Source: Microcoleus vaginatus HSN003 (lineage in GTDB: Bacteria > Cyanobacteriota > Cyanobacteriia > Cyanobacteriales > Microcoleaceae). From it: a DNA stretch of 64,000 nt. The notes under the pieces are model-generated. The model had not been told where the DNA came from. It saw nothing but the letters and a program-made list of their open reading frames with translations, and made no database searches. Each line of letters starts with the position of its first letter. The first letter of the stretch is position 1. Below are positions 57,083-64,000 of this stretch, in pieces. The stretch lies in assembly GCF_022701255.1 (NCBI RefSeq), contig NZ_CP031705.1:930001-994000 (forward strand), given 5' to 3'. Position numbers and translations under genes: made by a program.

Positions 57083-59020
57083 ATGACTCCCAATTCCCTC
57101 CCAATCTCTCGCCTCTGGCGCCTCGCCGCAGAACATCCCGACGCTTTAACTGCCGCCCTGTGCGGAATTCTAGTAATCTTGGGTTCGCTAGCCCTGCAAT
57201 TCGGCTGGCTGGGTTTAGCCGTATTCATCTTACCTGCGGCTTATGTTATCGGCGGCTATTCCAGTACCCGCGAAGGCTTAACTACGCTTTTTCAAGAACG
57301 CGAATTAGATGTAGATTTGTTAATGATTGTCGCTGCTTTGGGCGCGGCCGGTTTGGGGCTATGGCGGCAAGAATATCATTTAATTGTTGACGGTGCGGTG
57401 TTGATTTTAATCTTTGCAATTAGCGGCGCGCTTGAAGGTTATGCTATGCAGCGGACTGAACGCAGCATCCGCAGTTTGATGAGTTTGACTGCGGATACTG
57501 CTAGGGTGGTAATGTACGGCGGGGAACGGTTCGTTGCGATCGACAAATTGGAAATTGGCGATTACATTTTAGTCAAGCCCGGAGAAATCATCCCCACAGA
57601 TGCGATAATTATTGAAGGCTACAGTGCGATCGATCAAGCCTCGATTACCGGCGAATCGATGCCCGTGGAAAAAACCAAGGGCGATGAAGTCTATGCAGGT
57701 ACAATTAACGGTGTCGGCGCGCTGAAACTCGAAGTTCATAAAACTCCAGAAAGCAGCTTGATTCAGCGAGTGATTCGGCTGGTTCAAGAAGCGCAAACAG
57801 CAGCGCCGCCTTCTCAAATGTTTGTGGAAAAATTCGAGCGCGGTTATGCCAAATTAATTGTCGGTTTAGGCTTGCTGCTGGCAACTTTGCCGCCCTTTGT
57901 TTTGGGCTGGAATTGGGAAGAGACAATCTATCGGGCGCTGATTTTCCTAGTAGTCGCATCCCCCTGCGCGCTGATGGCTTCGATTATGCCGGCGCTGCTT
58001 TCGGGAATTGCTAATGGGGCGAGACAGGGGATTTTGTTTAAAAGTGGCGCGCAATTAGAGATGATTGGTAAAGTCAGGGCGATCGCCTTTGACAAAACCG
58101 GAACTCTCACCACGGGAAAACCTGAAGTTATCCAAATTGTACCAGCAGCCGGATATACTGAAACAGAAGTTCTGCAATTGGCTGCAGCCCTAGAAGCTCA
58201 TTCCGAACACGCGATCGCCTCTTCAATTGTCAGCGCCGCCCACCAGCAACAGTTACAATTGTCAACCGCTACCGATGTACAAGCAAAAATTGGTCAAGGA
58301 ATTGTCGGCAAAGTCAACAATCAAATCATTGCCATTGGTAAAGCCGAATTTGTCGAAGCAACTTCCGAATTGACTCAAATCAGCCAGCAGTTGCAAGCCG
58401 AAGGTAAAACAGTTGTTTGGGTGGCAAAGAGCGATGGCGTCGGGCCCTCGCCCGTGCTACGGCTTTTGGGAATCATTGCAGTAGCAGATACCCTCCGCCC
58501 CGAAGCAGCAGCCACGGTAAAACGCTTGCAAAAATTAGGCGTAGAACATATAATTATGCTAACCGGCGACAACGAGCAAACAGCTCAACACATCGCCCGC
58601 CAATTAGGCATCAATGAAGTGTACGCCGAACTTTTGCCAGAAGACAAAGTGCAGGCAATTAAACAACTGCAAACCCAGTATCAAACTGTAGCAATGGTGG
58701 GAGACGGCATCAACGACGCCCCCGCCCTCGCTCAAGCTTCCGTGGGCATTGCGATGGGGATTTCCGGCAGCGATGTTGCTTTAGAAACTGCTGATATCGT
58801 ATTAATAACAGATAAGTTAGAGCAACTAGCTAAAGCAATTAGTTTAGGCCGCCGCGCTCAAAAAGTTGTCAAACAAAACATTGTTTTTGCACTCAGTTGC
58901 ATTGTGCTGTTATTGGCGGCTAATTTTTTCGGAAATATCACCATGCCTTTCGGCGTCATCGGTCACGAAGGCTCTACAGTAATAGTAACCTTAAGCGGTT
59001 TGCGACTGCTGAGAAATTAG
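57083..59020 (+). CDS. coaT: CoaT: cobalt-exporting P1B-4-type ATPase
   Basis: 645 residues, without an N-terminal metal-binding domain, as is usual for P1B-4 pumps. Six or so membrane segments; the transport-site motif is S293-P-C295 (VVASPCALMAS) and the phosphorylated Asp is D337 (DKTGTLTTG). TGES (ASITGESMPVEKT) belongs to the actuator domain and GDGINDAPAL to the P-domain hinge. The C-terminal GHEGSTVIVTLSGLRLL matches the HEGxT motif of cobalt pumps. It moves Co2+ out of the cytoplasm using ATP and is controlled by the divergent coaR. Confidence 0.95.
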   Translation: MTPNSLPISRLWRLAAEHPDALTAALCGILVILGSLALQFGWLGLAVFILPAAYVIGGYSSTREGLTTLFQERELDVDLLMIVAALGAAGLGLWRQEYHLIVDGAVLILIFAISGALEGYAMQRTERSIRSLMSLTADTARVVMYGGERFVAIDKLEIGDYILVKPGEIIPTDAIIIEGYSAIDQASITGESMPVEKTKGDEVYAGTINGVGALKLEVHKTPESSLIQRVIRLVQEAQTAAPPSQMFVEKFERGYAKLIVGLGLLLATLPPFVLGWNWEETIYRALIFLVVASPCALMASIMPALLSGIANGARQGILFKSGAQLEMIGKVRAIAFDKTGTLTTGKPEVIQIVPAAGYTETEVLQLAAALEAHSEHAIASSIVSAAHQQQLQLSTATDVQAKIGQGIVGKVNNQIIAIGKAEFVEATSELTQISQQLQAEGKTVVWVAKSDGVGPSPVLRLLGIIAVADTLRPEAAATVKRLQKLGVEHIIMLTGDNEQTAQHIARQLGINEVYAELLPEDKVQAIKQLQTQYQTVAMVGDGINDAPALAQASVGIAMGISGSDVALETADIVLITDKLEQLAKAISLGRRAQKVVKQNIVFALSCIVLLLAANFFGNITMPFGVIGHEGSTVIVTLSGLRLLRN

Positions 59021-59694
59021 ATAACACGAAAAAACCGCGATTTAATCGAGGCAGAGCCTCTGGAAATGCGTTCCCAGGTAGAACCTGGGAACGAGAATCT
59101 GATCCGTGTTCATCGGCGGTTGAAAAATCAAAATATTAAGAAAAAATACAATCTGTGTTTTGTGACTCAAAACACGCTAGGGTCAAAAGTAGTGAATCAT
59201 ACCAAAATCTGAAATTGCTCTAGACAGCAATAGAAATTCACCTGGGGAAAGCCTAGAAAATGATATTTAATTGATTGCACCAAGAGCAATTAAAAACAAG
59301 TTTTCTGTTGGAGGCAATGTCAGTAACTCAGGTCAACTAGACACTGAGGTTGGTCGCGAGAAATCTCTCGCAAGCTGTACTGACCAGACCCCTCGTAAGA
59401 GGAGCCGTTATTTAGGTCACGACACCGGAGAATGCGACGCCAGTTTTCCGCTCTGTCATCTGCAATTAAACAGTTTTAAAGTCACTGAAACAGTGTTGCA
59501 GGTCTAACAAGCCTTTATAACCAGGTCGAGGCGAACATTACCCCGCAAGGGAGAAAGGAGACAACCATATCTCCATCGGAGGGGCAACCATACCCCTCCA
59601 GCCCCTCAAGGGGATTCACTCTTGACTAAAGTCCCCCGGGTCGTTTTCCTCTCAGGTATGAAGACTATGAGTTTCCCACTTACCGAGGTTTTTT
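59021..59694 (+). promoter_or_regulatory. Structured intergenic/leader region of EF-G-like gene
   Basis: 674 bp without a convincing gene. The first 80 bp include a REP-like pair (GGCAGAGCCTC, TTCCCAGGTAGAACCTGGGAA). From 59320 on several hairpins are visible: GCGAGAAATCTCTCGC, CCTCGTAAGAGG, and three in a row at 59557-59613. Two of these have the same 8-nt loop CAACCATA (GGAGA-loop-TCTCC and GGAGGGG-loop-CCCCTCC). The region ends 1 bp before the EF-G-like ATG, with GAGGTTTTTT upstream. It looks like a structured mRNA leader; no known riboswitch was recognised. Confidence 0.5.
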
Positions 59695-60093
59695 ATGAAC
59701 CACAAAGTCATTGGGGCTACGCGGAACGTTGCAATTGTTGGCCCTTATTTAAGCGGTAAAACCGCACTGCTGGAAAGTTTGCTGTCGGTGACAGGGACAA
59801 TTACCCGCAAAGGAAATGTCAAAGATGGCAACACAATAGGTGATAGTTCGCCGGAAGCACGCGATCGCCAAATGAGCGTAGAAGTAAACGCCGCCACCGC
59901 TGAATATGAAGGCGTCCGCTTCACATTTCTCGACTGTCCGGGCTCGATAGAATTTGTCCAAGAAACTTACAATGCGCTGATTGGTGTGGATGCGGCGATA
60001 ATTGTTTGCGAACCCGTTGCCGATCGCACTTTAACCCTCGCACCCCTGTTTAACCCTCTTTTGTCACTCTACGCAGAGGAAAACTTGCCATAA
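59695..60093 (+). pseudogene. EF-G-like translational GTPase, truncated by IS701
   Basis: The first ~119 residues match the G domain of an EF-G-like protein: P-loop VGPYLSGKTALLES, switch region RDRQMSVEVN and G3 LDCPGS. From codon 120 the frame runs into the IS (NPLLSLYAEENLP, stop at 60093). The NKxD motif and all later domains (II-V) are missing, so it cannot work as a translation factor. The original gene must have continued; its 3' part is not in this window, where hsdR follows instead. Cyanobacteria have further EF-G genes, so the loss is tolerable. Confidence 0.9.
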
Positions 60094-61442
60094 GGGATAT
60101 TGAGGTTTTGAAAAATTGAACGAGTTAAATTATTGACAAGCATTTGAAGCTTAAAAAAGCCCTCGGATAACTTAGGAACAGTAAAAACTTGTAGCCAAGG
60201 TTTAATAAAGTTAAATAGTACAAATGGTTGAAGTATTAAACGGAGGTTGTTAAGAATATTCTTCCACCCCTTTCCTTTATCCCACCAAGGATGTGATGAA
60301 AAATTAGATTCAGATTGTGGTGGTAATTTTAGCAGTTGTTCAGAGTGGAGGCTAACCATCAAATAAGCGCTAAAAATAATTTCCCACCATTTTTCTATTT
60401 GTGGATAATTAGTTAAGCGAAAATCTGCCCATCCTAATTCGTTTTTACTTTGCTTCAAACCATATTCTACCCAAGTTCTTAAACCATAAAAATTACCTAC
60501 TTCTCTGGGTGTAATGTTGGGAAATTTACTCATTACATACCAAGTAGTGTTTTTGGGAAGCTCCTCTTTATCAGTTGTGATTTGCCAATATTTAATTTCC
60601 GGATTATCACCACAAATAATCTCTCTTATATATCTGTCTTCCGAGCTTAAATCAGAGAAGACACGTTTGAATCTTTGCCACTCTGAATATTTGACTTTCG
60701 CGTCTGTAACTCCCCATGCTTTGTGGTTAGAGCGAATTGCCACAATAAAATTTAGATTCAATTCATCTAGTATTTGAATAAAATTTTTACTGCTCTCTCC
60801 GTATAAACTATCTGCTAGGACAAGATTAAATTTAAATCCCATCGCACGCAATTGTTTGATCATTTTCGCTGCAATTTCAGGTTTAGTTAGGTATTGATCT
60901 CCTGGTTGCAGTCTTTCTCTAGGTTTATAAACTTCAAATAATAGAGGAAAAGTCATGCCAGATAAAACACCATACGCTGTAACTGCAACGATACCATTAT
61001 CTGTTTTACCTAAATTTCCAATGTACTGTCGTTTTACATAATCAGTCGCATCCCCCTTTTTTTTATCTCCGGTTTCATCAATTATTAGTACTATTGGGCG
61101 CCCTTGAAGTACATATAATATTAATTCTAATCGTTGCTGACTTAATTCTTGTACATCCCAAGGTGATTGTGTTAAAAAATGGTGTAATCCTTGATGATTA
61201 TCTAGCCCTATAACTTTCGCTATTGATGGTAGTGTTTTGCGTTTTATGTCCGATATCATACCGATATGTAAGTACTTAAAAGCTTCAAAGCTCCTAACTT
61301 CTGGAAATATGTTTTGGTAAATTTGACAGTATTCATCTATAAATTTGACTGTGGGTACTGGTTTACGAGGCTCTACCATAGGACTGGCAATGCTTTTGGG
61401 GTGTGTCACTGCTTATACTACCACGAGAGTGACAAAAGAGGG
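60054..61442. mobile_element. IS701-family element between EF-G-like gene and hsdR
   Basis: 1389 bp with inverted ends CCCTCTTTTGTCACTCT (60054) and its complement (to 61442). TTAA lies on both sides (60050-60053, 61443-61446), the size expected for IS701 target duplication. Yet the flanks belong to two unrelated genes. Confidence 0.92.
60069..61409 (-). CDS. IS701-family transposase
   Basis: 446 residues, full length. DDE residues: D in LIIDETGDKKKGDAT (the IS701-type DETG motif), D in VLADSLYGESS and E in RTWVEYGLKQSKNELGW. No frameshift. It starts 33 bp inside the right inverted repeat and ends just before the left end, so it fills the element. Confidence 0.95.
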   Translation of the reverse strand: MTHPKSIASPMVEPRKPVPTVKFIDEYCQIYQNIFPEVRSFEAFKYLHIGMISDIKRKTLPSIAKVIGLDNHQGLHHFLTQSPWDVQELSQQRLELILYVLQGRPIVLIIDETGDKKKGDATDYVKRQYIGNLGKTDNGIVAVTAYGVLSGMTFPLLFEVYKPRERLQPGDQYLTKPEIAAKMIKQLRAMGFKFNLVLADSLYGESSKNFIQILDELNLNFIVAIRSNHKAWGVTDAKVKYSEWQRFKRVFSDLSSEDRYIREIICGDNPEIKYWQITTDKEELPKNTTWYVMSKFPNITPREVGNFYGLRTWVEYGLKQSKNELGWADFRLTNYPQIEKWWEIIFSAYLMVSLHSEQLLKLPPQSESNFSSHPWWDKGKGWKNILNNLRLILQPFVLFNFIKPWLQVFTVPKLSEGFFKLQMLVNNLTRSIFQNLNIPYGKFSSA

Positions 61443-64000
61443 TTAATCAGCGTCCAGTTATTTTCTACTCTAACGGTTACGAGCATTGGCTGTGGGATGA
61501 TACTAATTACCCACCGCGACAGGTGCAAGGATTTTATAAAAAAACGGAATTACAATTACTTATACAGCGCCGAGCTACCCGTAAATCTTTAGCAGCAGGC
61601 ACAATTAACCCTACCATTGCCGAACGCTATTATCAAACTCGTGCCATCCGCCACATTACCGAAGCCTTAGAGACTGATAAAGACCGCAAAGCCCTGATAG
61701 TTATGGCAACTGGTGCAGGCAAAACCAGAACAGCGATCGCCTTAGTCGATCTGCTGATGCGTTGTAACTGGGTTAAACGTGTTCTATTTTTAGCAGATCG
61801 TGTAGCTTTGGTAAATCAGGCAATCAATGTATTTAAGAAACATCTCCCGGATGCCGCGCCAGTAAACTTAGTCACAGAAAAAGATACCGAAGGACGAGTA
61901 TTTGCTTGCACCTATCCAACCATGATGGGATTAATTAATGATACCCGTGACGGTCAGCGTCGTTTTGGCGTAGGGCATTTTGACCTAATTATTATTGATG
62001 AAGCTCACCGATCGGTCTTCCAGAAATACCGTACCATTTTCAACTACTTTGATTCTGTCTTGCTAGGGCTAACCGCTACACCAAAGGATGAAATTGACCG
62101 CAACACTTACGGACTATTTGACTTAGAAAATGGCGTCCCTACCGATGCTTACTCGCTTGAAGATGCCGTAAAAGATGGGTATCTAGTCCCCCTAAAAGCA
62201 GTATCAGTGCCGCTTAAGTTCCAGCGACAAGGCATTAATTATGGCGAACTCTCTGAAGCAGAAAGAGAAGAATGGGATGCGCTTGAATGGGACACAGAAG
62301 GTAATGCCCCTGAGCGCGTAGAAGCAGAAGCAGTCAACAAATGGCTATTCAATAAAGATACCGTGGATAAGGTGCTAGAGCGTCTGATGACTAGGGGATT
62401 AAAGGTTGCTGGGGGCGATCGGCTCGGCAAAACCATTATTTTCGCTAAAAATCAAGATCATGCAGAATTTATTGCTCAGCGGTTCAACGTCAACTACCCC
62501 CACCTTAAAGGTGAGTTTGCCCGCGTCATTACCTTCAAAACCTCCTATGCTCAAACCCTGATTGATAACTTTTCCCAAAAAGATAAAGAACCTCATATCG
62601 CCATCTCAGTGGATATGCTCGACACTGGGATTGACGTGTCAGAGGTAGTTAATCTGGTGCTGTTCAAAATTGTTCGCTCCAAAACTAAGTTCTGGCAGAT
62701 GATAGGACGAGGTACGAGGCTATGCCCTGACCTATTTGGGCTAGGGCAAGATAAAGAATTTTTTTACCTGTTTGATTATTGCCAAAATTTAGAGTTTTTT
62801 CAACACAACTCAGAGACTGTTAATGCACCAATAACTAAATCATTGGGTCAGCAATTGTTTACCGCTCGATTAGAATTAATCGAAGAGCTAGATAAAAGAC
62901 AACCGGGAAATTCACCAATTAATCCAGCAAAACTGAGCCAGCTTCCAGAGTATCAAGCTGCCTCTAAAGAACCCAGTACCGATACAGAATTGCGCCAAGA
63001 ACTAGCCAATTTACTCAATACAGAAGTGGCGGCTATGAATACTGAAAATTTCATAGTGCGACATAAACAACGATTCGTAGAGAAATATGCTAATTCCGCA
63101 GCATGGGCATCGCTATCGATCGATGATTTTATGGAACTTAGTCAAGAAATAGCTGGTTTGCCCTCCCAATTGGAAACAGAAACAGAAGAAATAAAAAGAT
63201 TTGATGTTTTGATGCTGAAGTTACAATTAGCAATCCTGCGCTCTGACTCTACATTTAAGCGTTTACAAGAACAGGTGAAGTCACTTGCAGGGTTGTTAGA
63301 GGAGAAATCTGCCATTCCCTTCGTGCAAGAACAGTTAGCCCTGATTCAGGATGTACAAACCGATCAGTGGTGGCAAGATGTGACATTACCAATGCTGGAG
63401 GTGTTACGCAAACGGCTACGGGGATTAATAAAGCTGATTGAAAAACAAAAACGCCAACCTATTTACACCGATTTTGAGGATGTAATGGGGGATGAGATAA
63501 TAGTAGAGTTGCCTGGTTTTACAGCATTAGATAATTTTGAGAAGTTCCGTGCTAAAACCAGGGCTTTTTTGCGATCGCATCAAGATCATGTGGTTATTTT
63601 TAAGCTGCGAACTAACAAACAGCTCACTCCATCCGATCTATCGGAGTTAGAGGAGATATTACTAGAAAACAAATTAGGCGTAGAGGAGGATATAGACCGT
63701 GCAAAAGAAGAGTCGCATGGGTTAGGCTTATTCGTCCGTTCCTTAGTAGGACTCGATCGGGAGGTAGCCAAGCAGGAACTAGCGAGGTTTATATCTGGTA
63801 AAAATCTTAACTCCAATCAGATTGAATTTGTGGATAAGATTGTGAATCACTTAACCGCAAATGGCGCAATGGATGCAGCAATCCTCTATGAATCCCCATT
63901 TACCGACATTACGCCACAGGGGCCAGACGGATTATTTACCTCGACTCAGGTAGATGAGTTATTTTCTATTCTTGAAGAAGTTTCTACACGGGCTGCTGCA
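61443..64000 (+). pseudogene. hsdR: Type I restriction enzyme R subunit, 5'-truncated, running off the window
   Basis: The open frame begins at the IS701 border (QRPVIFYSNGYEHWLW) with a stop in the IS just upstream (61430-61432), and stays open to the last base. The N-terminal PD-(D/E)XK nuclease domain, normally 150-250 residues before this point, is missing. The SF2 helicase/translocase is intact: ALIVMATGAGKTRTA (Walker A), LIIIDEAHRS (DEAH), LLGLTATP, TIIFAKNQDHAEF, VDMLDTGIDV and MIGRGTRL. The C-terminal part beyond 63000 is helical, as expected for the HsdM-contact region. An internal ATG exists at 61705, but any product would lack nuclease activity. Confidence 0.9.

Noticed and set aside
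57059..57083. ATT start for coaT close to AAGGAG
   Set aside because: The element is only 2 nt from this codon and the ATG at 57083 gives the normal N-terminus.
59271..59507. 78-codon plus-strand frame upstream of the EF-G-like gene
   Set aside because: TTG start, covers several RNA hairpins, and no protein-like pattern; the structured leader explains it better.

Overview
The window comes from a filamentous, probably non-heterocystous cyanobacterium of the Microcoleus/Oscillatoria type. This is inferred from abundant HIP1 octamers (GCGATCGC), many short heptanucleotide tandem repeats (CATTAGT-, TCTAAAA- and GACTCCT-type), CoaR/CoaT, large multi-PAS histidine kinases, pentapeptide and Uma2 proteins, and a cyanobacterial-type CRISPR repeat. 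No tRNA or rRNA gene was recognised.

Layout. (1) 1-11.6 kb: a tight plus-strand signalling operon. It encodes an OmpA/BON envelope protein with a roadblock/longin-like cytoplasmic part (5' end outside the window), a Rab-like small GTPase, a PAS histidine kinase, a PAS/GAF adenylate cyclase, a CBS/multi-PAS/GAF histidine kinase and a REC-histidine kinase hybrid. (2) 11.6-32.2 kb: ordinary chromosomal genes: a DAO-family oxidase, a DUF2231 membrane protein, cutA, a pentapeptide protein, a VIT/vWA protein, an Rpn-family nuclease, pyrG, a ROK kinase, mltA, carB and Uma2. They are separated by palindromic MITE/REP-like repeats, including a MITE nested in a MITE upstream of carB. (3) 32.4-40.9 kb: a plus-strand vWA / PP2C phosphatase / unknown / degenerate tandem RNase III-like / kinase set resembling the TerY-P phospho-signalling triad, split by a tnpB gene. 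(4) 41.18-55.5 kb: a very large CRISPR array of about 104 repeats of 37 nt, with the leader on the left and no cas gene anywhere in the window. (5) 55.5-59.0 kb: divergent coaR and coaT with a readable CoaR operator-promoter. (6) 59.0-64.0 kb: a structured leader and the 5' part of an EF-G-like GTPase gene, joined through an IS701 element to a 5'-truncated hsdR that runs off the end.

The most striking object is the array. Repeat 70 holds an apparently intact group II intron in the sense orientation, so splicing of the pre-crRNA would rebuild the repeat. Repeat 81 is split by an IS630-type element that itself carries a second IS630-type element. Spacer 85 is split by an IS1182-type element with a CTAG target duplication. 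The insertion boundaries can be read to the base.

How the genes may work together (inference). The first operon looks like an envelope-to-cytoplasm relay in which a peptidoglycan-binding OmpA protein controls a Rab-like GTPase, with kinases and cAMP as outputs. The vWA/PP2C/kinase cluster looks like a stress phospho-relay that may act on an RNA-binding pseudo-RNase III. CoaR activates export of cobalt by CoaT.
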